Source of the DNA: CBFGTJ01 sp965651815
Lineage (GTDB): Bacteria; Actinomycetota; Acidimicrobiia; Acidimicrobiales; Microtrichaceae
Length of the DNA: 27,277 nucleotides
Reading direction: 5' to 3'
Assembly: GCA_965651815.1 (NCBI GenBank)
Contig: CBFGTJ010000020.1
Span: 1-27,277 of the forward strand
Part shown: in pieces, positions 1 through 6,939 of the stretch
Layout of the letters: each line of letters opens with the position of its first letter
How positions within the stretch are numbered: the first letter of the stretch is position 1
The notes under the pieces: generated by a model
Seen by the model: only the letters and a program-made list of their open reading frames with translations
Databases searched by the model: none
Told to the model about the DNA's origin: nothing
Made by a program: the position numbers and the translations under genes

Positions 1-475
1 CGCCGTCGTCGTCGACGTCGTAGCGGTACTCCCACCACCACTGGTGGCCGATCACGTTGATCTCGAGCGGGTCCTCCGCGTCGTCGAGCGACAGGATCGT
101 CTGCACGTTCGGCACCGCGAGGACGGCGAGGAGCAGCGCCGGGAGCAGCGTCCAGCCGATCTCGAGCTTGGTGTTGCCGTGCACCTGCTCCGGCTCGTCG
201 ACGCCGTCGACGTCGTCGTCGTTGCGCTTGAAGCGGCGGGCGACCCAGATGAGGCCCACCTGCACGGAGACGAACACGATGCCGGCCACGATGTACACCG
301 GCACCATGAGGCCGAAGATCGACCAGGCCTTGGATCCGGCGGGGGCGAGGGTGTTGAGCGGCCGCTCGACGTCGCCATCGGCCTTCCCCAGGTCCGAGAC
401 GAGCAGGTAGCCGAGAACGATGAGGACGACCGCGGTGATGGACGCCCAGATTGCCGCGCTGCGCTTGTTCCGCAC
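1..475 (-). CDS. ctaC: Cytochrome c oxidase subunit II, N-terminal part (runs off left edge)
   Basis: Subunit II of the aa3-type heme-copper oxidase, which takes electrons from cytochrome c through its CuA centre. The 158 visible residues show a hydrophobic N-terminal segment (about 8-26), a second helix (about 51-80) and a third (about 107-127) that begins with the family motif HGNTKLEIGWT. The aromatic HQWWWEYRY motif follows at about 144-152. The CuA ligands lie beyond the window edge, so CuA binding cannot be checked. The start is GTG at 475, preceded by GAGGGG at a suitable distance and 10 nt after the stop of the upstream gene. It is the last visible gene of the cox operon. The first helix may be a signal anchor or a cleaved signal. 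Confidence 0.93.
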   Translation of the reverse strand, partial: MRNKRSAAIWASITAVVLIVLGYLLVSDLGKADGDVERPLNTLAPAGSKAWSIFGLMVPVYIVAGIVFVSVQVGLIWVARRFKRNDDDVDGVDEPEQVHGNTKLEIGWTLLPALLLAVLAVPNVQTILSLDDAEDPLEINVIGHQWWWEYRYDVDDDG

Positions 476-485
476 TTCGTACCCC

Positions 486-1406
486 TCAGTGACCGGCCGG
501 GCCGGACTCGACGGACCCACCGGCCGGCGCTGACCGCACCGCCGGTGCCAACTCTGCTGCTGCGCCCTCTTCCTCGTGGCCGTTCCCCGACTCCCGCGGC
601 CCGGCGATGCCGCCGGCGATGCCACCGCCGATCAGCGCGAGGCCCCCGATGAGGAGCACCGCGACCAGCACCGACCGCTTCAGCTGCGGGCGGTTGGCGA
701 GCAGGATGGCGATGGCGAAGACGAGGCTCGCCACGATGATGATGAAGAACACGGCGCCGATCTGCGAGATCGCCAGGAGGATGCGCGAGGTCGCGAACAC
801 GACGATGCCGACGGCGATCGCGGCACCGACCGGGATCTCGAGCGGGAGCATGAACCGGTTGCGGATCTCGCGGTTGAGCGCCGGGTCGCCGGTCGCCCGC
901 TCGGACCAGGCACGCACCGTCCACTCGAAGCCGGCGACGACGAGCCCGATGCAGCCGATGACGAGCAGCGGGGTCGAGACCGTGGCGCCGACGACGACGG
1001 CGCCGACCGACATCGCGGCGAGCACCGGCCAGAAGCTGAGGCCGAACGGCGTGGCGATGCGCAGGTCGACGTCGCCGGTCACCTCGCCGGTGGCCCGGTC
1101 GACCTTCGCGCCCTGGATCTCGGCGACCGCCTCGGCCGAGCCGTCCCGGAAGGCGCTGCACATGCCGCCGAAGACGAGCATGGTGCCGGCGAACGCCATG
1201 AGGACCGAGTAGCCGACGTGGTCGCCGACCCAGCCCTTCCAGCCGAAGCTGATGGGGCCGACGATGGAGTCGACGATCCCGCCCGAGCTGATGACCTCGA
1301 ACACGCCGCCGTGTGCGGAGGCGCCGGTGATGAAGCCGTACACCAGCGCGGTGAGGTAGCCGACCAGTGCTGCCCCGTAGAAGTACTTCGAACCGCGAGT
1401 GATCAT
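486..1406 (-). CDS. Polytopic membrane protein of the cytochrome oxidase operon, unknown function
   Basis: A 306-residue protein with about seven predicted membrane helices (near 9-28, 63-84, 124-144, 146-165, 191-206, 215-236 and 243-264). It ends in a hydrophilic, Gly/Ala/Glu-rich tail of about 40 residues. The segment FWPVLAAMSVGAVVVG and the paired helix after it resemble the short two-helix actinobacterial oxidase subunit IV (CtaF), but the protein is about twice as long, so I do not assign that name. It lies between ctaE (9-nt gap) and ctaC (10-nt gap) and is very probably co-transcribed with them. An oxidase accessory or assembly role is inferred from position only. Confidence 0.85.
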   Translation of the reverse strand: MITRGSKYFYGAALVGYLTALVYGFITGASAHGGVFEVISSGGIVDSIVGPISFGWKGWVGDHVGYSVLMAFAGTMLVFGGMCSAFRDGSAEAVAEIQGAKVDRATGEVTGDVDLRIATPFGLSFWPVLAAMSVGAVVVGATVSTPLLVIGCIGLVVAGFEWTVRAWSERATGDPALNREIRNRFMLPLEIPVGAAIAVGIVVFATSRILLAISQIGAVFFIIIVASLVFAIAILLANRPQLKRSVLVAVLLIGGLALIGGGIAGGIAGPRESGNGHEEEGAAAELAPAVRSAPAGGSVESGPAGH

Positions 1407-1415
1407 TCGTTCAGC

Positions 1416-2003
1416 TCACTTCTGCACGTAGACGGCGTACCAGATGATGGCGTAGAGCCCCACGCAGGCGTACCAGTAGAGGGCGGCGGCCGCGATGCCG
1501 TCGGGCTGGCGGCTGGAGAACTGCCCGCCGAGCGCCCGGAACGCCATCAGCACCAGGAAGACCAGCCCGGCGACGACCATGGCGAGGTGCCCGGCGGTCA
1601 CCGCGTAGAACAGCGGGCCCTCCGGCTGGTCGATCGTGATGCCGGCCATCTCGAACAGGAAGGTGGTCTGGTTCACGAAGGCGACGCCGAGCAGGAGCGT
1701 GATGCCGAGCGCCATGTAGGTGTGGTAGCGGTCGTCGCGGGCGATCGCGTAGACGGCCCACTGCATCGTCACCGCCGACATGGCGAGCGTGACGAGCTGC
1801 ATGTTCGGCTGGGTGAGCGGGATGTCGTTCTCCGCGAGCCACGACGCGCCGGCCGCGCTGCGGGTGGCGAGGTAGTGGGCGATCAGGGTGACGATCGCCA
1901 TGACCAGGCCCGCCGTGGCGAAGCCCGTGCCGAAGAGCAGCTCCCGTCGCCGCGGCAGCACCGGCGGCGGCAGCTTCGTGGGTGCGGTCGTCGTGTCGGC
2001 CAT
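1416..2003 (-). CDS. ctaE: Cytochrome c oxidase subunit III
   Basis: Heme-copper oxidase subunit III of 195 residues, an all-helical membrane subunit that stabilises the catalytic subunit. It has about five membrane helices. The C-terminal part matches the family: FYAVTAGHLAMVVAGL aligns with the usual FYxLTGxHxxHVxxGL region, and the end has the AAALYWYACVGLYAIIWY pattern, normally AxxYWHFVDxVW. Length and N-terminus fit the short actinobacterial form. The ATG at 2003 shares one base with the stop of the upstream subunit I-like gene (TGATG), which implies translational coupling. An upstream extension in the same frame was rejected because it would lie inside that gene. Confidence 0.9.
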   Translation of the reverse strand: MADTTTAPTKLPPPVLPRRRELLFGTGFATAGLVMAIVTLIAHYLATRSAAGASWLAENDIPLTQPNMQLVTLAMSAVTMQWAVYAIARDDRYHTYMALGITLLLGVAFVNQTTFLFEMAGITIDQPEGPLFYAVTAGHLAMVVAGLVFLVLMAFRALGGQFSSRQPDGIAAAALYWYACVGLYAIIWYAVYVQK

Positions 2004-3580
2004 CACTTGGTCTCCTCGTCTGCGCCGTCCCGGAGATCCGCGAGCGGGTAGGGGGAGCGCACCGGGCCCTCGTGGAGGGCACCTGCGATCGCGGCGCCGC
2101 TCGACGACCACTCCAGCGTCATGCCCCGGGGGCCGTCACCGGCGGGCTCGACGCCGTCGTAGGCCTGCCGGGCCGCGCCGAGCATCGCCGCGATGCCCGC
2201 CAGCACGCCGAGCGCCAGCAGCAGGGCGCCGGCGGCCACGAGGCCGTGGACCAAGCCCTCGGGCAGGCCGTCACGGCCGTCACCCGCAGCGATCCCCTCG
2301 ACCAGGAGCACGGTCGCGGCCAGGGCGCCGCCGAGCAGCAGGGCGGCCGCACCGCCCTTGGCGACGCCGTCGGCTGCGGGGGCGCCGAAGAGCCGCTCGC
2401 TCCAGTGGGCGAGCCCGGCGAGGCCGCCGAGCAGCGCCGCGCCGACCGCGAAGAGCAGCTGCGCATCTCCGAGCAGGTCGGTGCGGAGGTCCCACAGCTG
2501 GCCCGACCCGGCGGTGTCGAGCGCCTGCACCCCCGCTGCGGCGACGACGCCGAGCAGGAGGAGCAGCGCCACGAGCGAGGCGCCGAGCGAGGCGAGGGCC
2601 GAGACGCCGCCGCGGCGGAGCGCATCGACGAGGCCGCCCAGCGTCGCGAGCACCGGGAGCGCCGCCAGCAGCACGAACGCGGCCCACAGGACGGTCTGGC
2701 GGGCAGCCGGCACCTGGGTCCAGGCACCGAAGGACAGCACGGCGTAGGCGGCGATGGCGCCCTGGAACGCCCCGTACGGGCGGAGCCGCCGGCCGGTGAG
2801 GTGGACGACGACGTCCGCCGCGATGCCCAGCACGGGGATGGCGAGCAGATGGACCGACGGGGCCCGCAGGAACCAGCTCACGCCCTCGTCGAAGTTGGCG
2901 GCGAGCCCGGCGGCGTCGGCGTCCGCGATGTGCCCGACGAACAGGTGGGCGGCCGCGGCGCCGAGCGAGAGGATCCACACCGGGGCGGCGACGAGCATCG
3001 ACCAGGAGAAGAACGGCACGCGGGCGAGGCCCATGCCGAGCGGGCGGTGGGAGGCCACGGTCGTGGCGACGCACACCGCGGCGAGGGCCAGGGCCGCCAT
3101 CATCACGCCGATGGAGAGGTTCCCGAGGCGGGCCGCCTCGTCGTCGGCACCGCCGACGCCCCCGTCGAGCGCGACGCTCGTCATGAACAGCAGGGCCCCG
3201 ATGAGCCAGGTCCACAGGGCGAGGCCCGCGGCACGGGGGAAGGCGATCGACGGCGAGCCGACCTGCAGCGGCACCACGGCGATGCCGAGCGCCAGCAGCA
3301 GCGGCATGACGCCCATCAGCACCAGGCCGACGAGGGAGCTGGGCCACAGCACGTCGGAGATGCCGCCCAGCAGGCCGTCGTCGGTGGTCCGGTCGAGTGC
3401 GGCGAGGCCCAGGCCGACGGCGCTCAGCGTGCCGAGGACGAGTGCGAAGCCGAGCAGGAGCCTGCCGTTGGTGAGGTGGTCACCGGTTCCGATCAGCCGC
3501 TCGATCTGGCTGGGAGCGGGCTGCTCGGCGTGCACGTCCCCGCCAGCCTCTGTCTCGGGTCTCGTCTCGGTGAGTGCCAT
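2003..3580 (-). CDS. Cytochrome oxidase subunit I homologue lacking heme/copper ligands
   Basis: A 525-residue protein with about 12 membrane helices that belongs to the heme-copper oxidase subunit I family. It keeps VPLQVGSPSIAFPR (103-116; usual MPLQIGAPDMAFPR) and LARVPFFSWSM (185-195). It also keeps WFLRAPSVHLLAIPVLGI (236-253; usual WFFGHPEVYILILPGFGI) and the C-terminal signature TLEW (488-491) followed by PVRS and PL-DLR. The catalytic residues are gone: HPEVY reads APSVH, the HH of helix VII falls in FGAWTQVP (284-291), the HxH of helix X falls in GDAQ (371-374), and no His is at the helix II heme a position. I infer a non-catalytic subunit or assembly factor. ATG 3580 follows a GAGGG sequence; an in-frame start at 3661 is less likely. 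It is the first gene of the cox operon. Confidence 0.88.
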   Translation of the reverse strand: MALTETRPETEAGGDVHAEQPAPSQIERLIGTGDHLTNGRLLLGFALVLGTLSAVGLGLAALDRTTDDGLLGGISDVLWPSSLVGLVLMGVMPLLLALGIAVVPLQVGSPSIAFPRAAGLALWTWLIGALLFMTSVALDGGVGGADDEAARLGNLSIGVMMAALALAAVCVATTVASHRPLGMGLARVPFFSWSMLVAAPVWILSLGAAAAHLFVGHIADADAAGLAANFDEGVSWFLRAPSVHLLAIPVLGIAADVVVHLTGRRLRPYGAFQGAIAAYAVLSFGAWTQVPAARQTVLWAAFVLLAALPVLATLGGLVDALRRGGVSALASLGASLVALLLLLGVVAAAGVQALDTAGSGQLWDLRTDLLGDAQLLFAVGAALLGGLAGLAHWSERLFGAPAADGVAKGGAAALLLGGALAATVLLVEGIAAGDGRDGLPEGLVHGLVAAGALLLALGVLAGIAAMLGAARQAYDGVEPAGDGPRGMTLEWSSSGAAIAGALHEGPVRSPYPLADLRDGADEETK

Positions 3581-3671
3581 GAAGTCGTGCCCTCGTGTGT
3601 GCCACCCGTGAGGGCGGTCCGGTACATGGGTTCGCGGGCCCTGCCGGGCCGCTCCTGCCACTGCGGTCGGG

Positions 3672-3698
3672 ACCTTACCCCCACCGCCTGTCGACCAA
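3672..3698 (-). promoter_or_regulatory. Possible promoter of the cox operon
   Basis: On the minus strand TTGGTC (3698-3693) and TAAGGT (3677-3672) are separated by 15 nt. They lie in the 141-nt gap between the ctaB stop and the subunit I-like start, about 90 nt upstream of ATG 3580. The hexamers resemble -35 and -10 boxes but the spacer is short. The rest of the gap shows no clear operator. Confidence 0.3.
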
Positions 3699-3721
3699 GA
3701 AAACGCTCAACTCAGCCCACC

Positions 3722-4639
3722 TCACCATCCGTTCCACAGGATCACGTCGAGCGCCATCGCCGCGAACAGGAGGGTCACGTAGGTGATCGAGAACGCGAAG
3801 AGCCGGATCGCCGCAGCGGGCGCCTCCGTGCGGTGGACGACCACCGCCAGCCAGGTGAACGCGGCGCCCAGCGCGATCGCCGCGGCCCAGTACAGGAGGC
3901 CGAGCCCGGCGGCGGCCCCGAAGGCGAGCGACAGGGCCCAGACCAGCACGGTGTAGGCGACGATCTGCACCGTCGTCTGCCGGTGCGTCGCGACGACCGG
4001 CAGCATGGGCACCTCGGCCCTCGCGTAGTCGTCCTTGTACTTGATCGCGAGCGCCCAGAAGTGCGGCGGCGTCCAGACGAACATGAGCGCGAACAGCAGC
4101 ACCGGCGCCCAGCCGAACGTCGCCCGTGCCGAGTCGGTGACCGACGACCAGCCGATGAGGACGGGGATCGCGCCGGCCGCACCGCCGATGACGATGTTCT
4201 GCGACGAGCTGCGCTTGAGCCACAGCGTGTAGACGAACACGTAGAAGAGGCAGGCCGAGAGGCCCAGCACCGCGGAGAGCGGGTTCACCAGCACCCACAG
4301 CCAGACGAACGCGACGGCCTCGATCAGGACCGCGAAGGTCAGCGCCGCCCGCGGGGTGACCGCGCCGGTCACGAGGGGCCGCTGCTGGGTGCGGTCCATG
4401 ACCGCGTCGATGTCGCGGTCGACGTACATGTTGACGGCGTTGGCGCCGCCGGCGGCGAGCGCCCCGCCGACCACCGTGGCGACGACGAGCCACAGGGAGG
4501 GCATGCCCCCGTCCGCGACGACCATGGCCGGCACGGTGGTCACGAGCAGCAGCTCGATGATCCGGGGCTTGGTCAGCGCGACGTAGGCGGAGATACGGGC
4601 GCTGGCCGTGAGGGGGCGGGGGAGGGCCGGGGCGACCAT
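3722..4639 (-). CDS. ctaB: Protoheme IX farnesyltransferase (heme O synthase)
   Basis: UbiA-family membrane prenyltransferase of 305 residues. It adds a farnesyl group to heme b to make heme O, the precursor of heme A for aa3 oxidase. The first polyprenyl-diphosphate site, NAVNMYVDRDIDAVMDRT, is followed by QRPLVTG. The second conserved loop WTPPHFWALAIKYKDDY is followed by EVPMLPVV. About nine membrane helices are apparent and the length is normal. It is divergent from ctaA, the next enzyme. ATG 4639 was chosen because longer in-frame starts would reach into ctaA. No Shine-Dalgarno is visible, but TACCGT (4654-4649) lies 9 nt before ATG, which suggests a leaderless message. Confidence 0.95.
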   Translation of the reverse strand: MVAPALPRPLTASARISAYVALTKPRIIELLLVTTVPAMVVADGGMPSLWLVVATVVGGALAAGGANAVNMYVDRDIDAVMDRTQQRPLVTGAVTPRAALTFAVLIEAVAFVWLWVLVNPLSAVLGLSACLFYVFVYTLWLKRSSSQNIVIGGAAGAIPVLIGWSSVTDSARATFGWAPVLLFALMFVWTPPHFWALAIKYKDDYARAEVPMLPVVATHRQTTVQIVAYTVLVWALSLAFGAAAGLGLLYWAAAIALGAAFTWLAVVVHRTEAPAAAIRLFAFSITYVTLLFAAMALDVILWNGW

Positions 4640-4696
4640 GGCACGCCAACGGTAGGTCCGCCGTGCCCGCACTGCCAACGCGTCACCCCCGCGCCC

Positions 4697-4702
4697 TAGG
4701 CT
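4697..4702 (+). promoter_or_regulatory. Probable -10 element of a leaderless ctaA transcript
   Basis: TAGGCT fits the actinobacterial TANNNT -10 consensus and ends 10 nt before the ctaA ATG, which has no Shine-Dalgarno sequence. Transcription would then begin at or next to the start codon. No convincing -35 box is seen. Confidence 0.4.
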
Positions 4703-4712
4703 CGCGAGCACC

Positions 4713-5708
4713 ATGTCGAGCCCCCTCGCCCCGCCCGGCCCTCCGGCGCCGCCGGAGGCCCGCCGCCCCTCGCGGTTCGCGGTCACGCCCCGGCGCTACC
4801 GGGCCGTCACCGCCGTCGCGCTGGCCATGCTGTGCGCCATCGTCGTCACCGGCGCGGCGGTCCGCCTGACCGAGTCCGGGCTCGGCTGCGAGACCTGGCC
4901 CAACTGCTCCAGCGACCAGCTGATCGAGTTCGGCAGCCCCAACCAGGCCATCGAGCAGGTCAACCGGCTCTTCACCGGGCTCGTCTCGGCCTCGGTGATC
5001 GCGGCGGTGCTGGGGTCGCTGTGGCGGGTGCCACGCCGCCGGGACCTCGTGCTCTGGTCCCTGGCGCTGGTCGCCGGCGTCCTCGGCCAGATCGTGCTCG
5101 GTGGCATCACCGTGCTGGTCGACCTCCACCCGCTGGCGGTCGCCGGCCACTTCGTGCTGTCGATGCTGCTCGTGGCCGCCGCGGTCACCCTCGCGTGGCG
5201 GGCCCGCCCCGACGACGTCCCGCGCGCGCCCCGCGTCCCCGCCGCCGAGCTCAACCTGTCCAGGGTCGCGGTCGTCGCCGCGGCGGCGCTCATGGTCACC
5301 GGGCCGCTGGTCACGGGCTCCGGGCCCCACGCGGGCGACGCCGAGGCGCGCCGGTTCGGCTACCACATCCCCGACGTGGTGCGGGTCCACAGCATCAACA
5401 TGTGGGTCTTCCTCGCCGTCGTTGTCGTGCTGCTGGTGCTGCTCGCGCGCCGTGGCGCCCCTGCCGACGTGCTCCGGCGCGGCGGTGCGCTGCTCGCCGC
5501 GATCGTCGCCCAGGGCGCGATCGGCTACACGCAGTACGCGCTGGGCATCCCCGAGTGGGTCGTGCTCGCGCACATCGCCGGCGCGACGACGGTGCTCGGC
5601 GTGACCGTGTGGTTCCACCTCGGCCTGTCCGGCCCCGCCGCCGAGGCGGCGGAGCCGGCGACGGCCGCCGGGACCTCGGTGGCGCCGGTCGCGGGGGTGG
5701 GGCGATGA
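4713..5708 (+). CDS. ctaA: Heme A synthase (COX15/CtaA family)
   Basis: A membrane enzyme of 331 residues that oxidises the C8 methyl of heme O to a formyl group, giving heme A for the aa3 oxidase. Near the N-terminus, VTGAAVRLTESGLGCETWPNC carries the family glutamate (E54) and the conserved cysteine pair (C59, C65). His residues in AGHFVLS, VRVHSINMW and LAHIAG fit heme-ligand positions of the two four-helix bundles. The first bundle's usual EXXXHR reads EQVNR, so Asn replaces one His; I recall a similar Asn in other actinobacterial CtaA. About eight helices are apparent, with an Ala/Pro-rich tail. It overlaps clpS by four bases (ATGA). No Shine-Dalgarno is seen. Confidence 0.95.
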   Translation: MSSPLAPPGPPAPPEARRPSRFAVTPRRYRAVTAVALAMLCAIVVTGAAVRLTESGLGCETWPNCSSDQLIEFGSPNQAIEQVNRLFTGLVSASVIAAVLGSLWRVPRRRDLVLWSLALVAGVLGQIVLGGITVLVDLHPLAVAGHFVLSMLLVAAAVTLAWRARPDDVPRAPRVPAAELNLSRVAVVAAAALMVTGPLVTGSGPHAGDAEARRFGYHIPDVVRVHSINMWVFLAVVVVLLVLLARRGAPADVLRRGGALLAAIVAQGAIGYTQYALGIPEWVVLAHIAGATTVLGVTVWFHLGLSGPAAEAAEPATAAGTSVAPVAGVGR

Positions 5709-5995
5709 GCACGACCAGCCCGCTGGAGGTCATCGAGCCCGACCTGGGCGACGACGTCGACACCGAGCACCCCTGGGTCGTGATCGTGTGGAACGACCCG
5801 ATCAACCTCATGTCGTACGTGACCCACGTGCTGCAGAAGCTGTTCGGCTACTCCCGCGAGAAGGCGACGCAGCTGATGCTGCAGGTCCACCACGAGGGCA
5901 AGGCGGTCGTGTCGAGCGGCACGCGGGCGGAGGCCGAGCGCGACCTGTTCCGGCTGCACGAGCACGGCCTGTGGGCCACGATGCAGCAGGACTAG
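5705..5995 (+). CDS. clpS: ATP-dependent Clp protease adaptor ClpS
   Basis: A 96-residue adaptor that delivers N-degron substrates to a Clp ATPase (ClpC or ClpA type) for ClpP degradation. The core VVIVWNDPINLMSYVTHVL contains the NDP of the substrate pocket. FGYSREKATQLMLQVHHEGKAVV and the terminal AERDLFRLHEHGL are the expected family signatures. The N-terminal 20 residues are acidic and presumably flexible, as is usual. ATG 5705 overlaps the ctaA stop (ATGA), so it is likely translated with ctaA. The link to heme synthesis is probably positional only. The DUF2017 gene that commonly follows actinobacterial clpS comes 42 nt later. Confidence 0.96.
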   Translation: MSTTSPLEVIEPDLGDDVDTEHPWVVIVWNDPINLMSYVTHVLQKLFGYSREKATQLMLQVHHEGKAVVSSGTRAEAERDLFRLHEHGLWATMQQD

Positions 5996-6037
5996 GGGCG
6001 GGACCAGAGGCAGCAGGACGAGGGACGGCGGGCAGCG

Positions 6038-6508
6038 ATGGGACTCTTCGACCGGCGTGGACCGTTCCGCCGGCAGCGCGACGGCACCTACGTCGTCGAC
6101 CTCGGCGAGGAGGAGCGCCGCCTGGTCGCGAACCTCATGGTGCAGCTCCGGTCGCTGCTGGGCACCGACAGCCCCGCCCTGGTGCGGCTGTTCCCGCCCG
6201 CCTACGGCGACGACGAGGAGCGCAACCGCGGCTACGCGGCGCTCGCGGGCGCCGAGCTCATGGAGCGGCGCCTCGCCGCGATCGACGCCGTCGAGGAGAC
6301 GCTCGGCGAGGATCGGCTCACCGAGGAGCAGCTCGAGACCTGGATGCGGTCCGTGAACGACCTGCGCCTCGTGCTCGGCACGATCCTCGACGTGACCGAG
6401 GAGGACCGGGAACCCCCCGATCCCGACGACGACGCCGCCCCGCTGTTCGCGGCCTACGAGTACCTCGGCTACCTGCTCGAGCACATCGTCGCCGCGCTGG
6501 CCGCCTGA
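6038..6508 (+). CDS. DUF2017 family protein
   Basis: A 156-residue soluble, acidic, mainly helical protein of the actinobacterial DUF2017 family, which typically lies directly after clpS. Visible features are a basic N-terminus (GLFDRRGPFRRQRDGTY), a helical core with the pattern EERRLVANLMVQLRSLL, an acidic linker around 128-140 (EEDREPPDPDDD) and a C-terminal helix with YEYLGYLLEHIV. No catalytic motif is apparent. Function is unknown, and a role related to Clp proteolysis is inferred from gene order only. ATG 6038 is preceded by only weak purine-rich sequence. Confidence 0.88.
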   Translation: MGLFDRRGPFRRQRDGTYVVDLGEEERRLVANLMVQLRSLLGTDSPALVRLFPPAYGDDEERNRGYAALAGAELMERRLAAIDAVEETLGEDRLTEEQLETWMRSVNDLRLVLGTILDVTEEDREPPDPDDDAAPLFAAYEYLGYLLEHIVAALAA

Positions 6509-6558
6509 GCCCCGCTCCCGGACCGTTCGGTGCCAGCCATCCGCGGGGCGCCGGCTGG

Positions 6559-6564
6559 TAGAGT
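6559..6564 (+). promoter_or_regulatory. Possible -10 element for tRNA-Glu
   Basis: TAGAGT matches TANNNT and lies 15 nt before the mature tRNA-Glu 5' end, a reasonable distance for a short 5' leader. No clear -35 box is seen. An imperfect inverted repeat (CCAGCC near 6533, GGCTGG near 6553) overlaps it and could also serve as terminator for the DUF2017 gene. Confidence 0.3.
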
Positions 6565-6579
6565 CCCCCGTCCACACGA

Positions 6580-6652
6580 GCCCCCATCGTCCAGCGGCCT
6601 AGGACGCCTGCCTTTCACGCAGGTAACACGGGTTCGAATCCCGTTGGGGGTG
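6580..6652 (+). tRNA. tRNA-Glu (anticodon TTC)
   Basis: A 73-nt cloverleaf. The acceptor arms GCCCCCA and TGGGGGT pair over 7 positions (G1-T72 wobble) with discriminator G73, as expected for Glu. The anticodon stem is CCTGC/GCAGG around loop CTTTCAC, with anticodon TTC at 6614-6616. The T arm is CGGGTTCGAATCCCG. CCA is not encoded. A strong hairpin follows at once. Confidence 0.97.
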
Positions 6653-6663
6653 CGGACACCGGC

Positions 6664-6695
6664 CCGCCTCGCCCCAGCTTGCCGGGGCGAGGCGG
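6664..6695 (+). terminator. Strong hairpin after tRNA-Glu (no U tract)
   Basis: A perfect 12-bp stem (6664-6675 with 6684-6695) closes an 8-nt loop and begins 12 nt after tRNA-Glu. No T run follows, which is common for actinobacterial terminators. It could instead separate or process the tRNA-Glu and tRNA-Asp transcripts. Confidence 0.6.
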
Positions 6696-6703
6696 TGACG
6701 GGC

Positions 6704-6709
6704 TAAGAT
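6704..6709 (+). promoter_or_regulatory. Possible -10 element for the tRNA-Asp/tRNA-Phe unit
   Basis: TAAGAT lies 20 nt before the tRNA-Asp 5' end. A TTGCCG (6679-6684) upstream could be a -35 box, but the spacer of 19 nt is long and the box overlaps the preceding hairpin. If real, tRNA-Asp and tRNA-Phe (4 nt apart) form a separate unit from tRNA-Glu. Confidence 0.35.
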
Positions 6710-6729
6710 CGGCGCTCCGCACGCCACGA

Positions 6730-6804
6730 GGTCCCGTGGTGCAGTCAGGAGTGCACGCCGGCCTGTCAAGCCGGAGGTCGCGGGTTCAAATCCCGTCGGG
6801 ACCG
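6730..6804 (+). tRNA. tRNA-Asp (anticodon GTC)
   Basis: A 75-nt cloverleaf with acceptor arms GGTCCCG/CGGGACC and discriminator G73. The anticodon stem CCGGC/GCCGG surrounds loop CTGTCAA, with anticodon GTC at 6765-6767. The T arm is GCGGGTTCAAATCCCGT. CCA is not encoded. G34 is a queuosine site, which matters because a glutamyl-Q-tRNA(Asp) synthetase gene is at 16327-17241. Confidence 0.97.
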
Positions 6805-6808
6805 CCAT

Positions 6809-6884
6809 GGTCGGGTAGCTCAGTTGGCAGAGCGTCCGCCTGAAAAGCGGAAGGTCACCGGATCGACGCCGGTCCCGACCACCA
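6809..6884 (+). tRNA. tRNA-Phe (anticodon GAA), CCA encoded
   Basis: Acceptor arms GGTCGGG/CCCGACC with A73 and an encoded CCA (6882-6884). The anticodon stem TCCGC/GCGGA surrounds loop CTGAAAA with anticodon GAA. The T stem ACCGG/CCGGT encloses loop ATCGACG. Position 54 is therefore A rather than the near-universal T, while T55, C56, G57 and A58 are normal. It lies four bases after tRNA-Asp and is probably co-transcribed. The encoded CCA contrasts with the other two tRNAs here. Confidence 0.96.
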
Positions 6885-6888
6885 CCCA

Positions 6889-6916
6889 CCGGGCCAGGCC
6901 GCAGCGCCTGGCCCGG
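6889..6916 (+). terminator. Hairpin terminator after tRNA-Phe, possibly bidirectional
   Basis: A perfect 11-bp stem (6889-6899 with 6906-6916) around a 6-nt loop starts 4 nt after the tRNA-Phe CCA. No U tract is present. The converging minus-strand gene ends at 6940, so the hairpin could stop transcription from both sides. Confidence 0.6.
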
Positions 6917-6939
6917 AACCGTTGCGGGGCACGTCCACC

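Noticed and set aside
2003..3580. Treating the subunit I-like gene as a pseudogene
   Set aside because: It is full length without frameshifts, keeps non-catalytic signatures and has coupled translation with ctaE, so a maintained function is more likely.
2003..3661. Longer start (3661) for the subunit I-like protein
   Set aside because: The extra 27 residues have no family similarity, while ATG 3580 has a GAGGG sequence upstream.
1982..4699. A 905-codon plus-strand open frame opposite the cox operon and ctaB
   Set aside because: Antisense to recognised membrane proteins, with a His/Arg/Glu/Gly-rich composition typical of a shadow frame.
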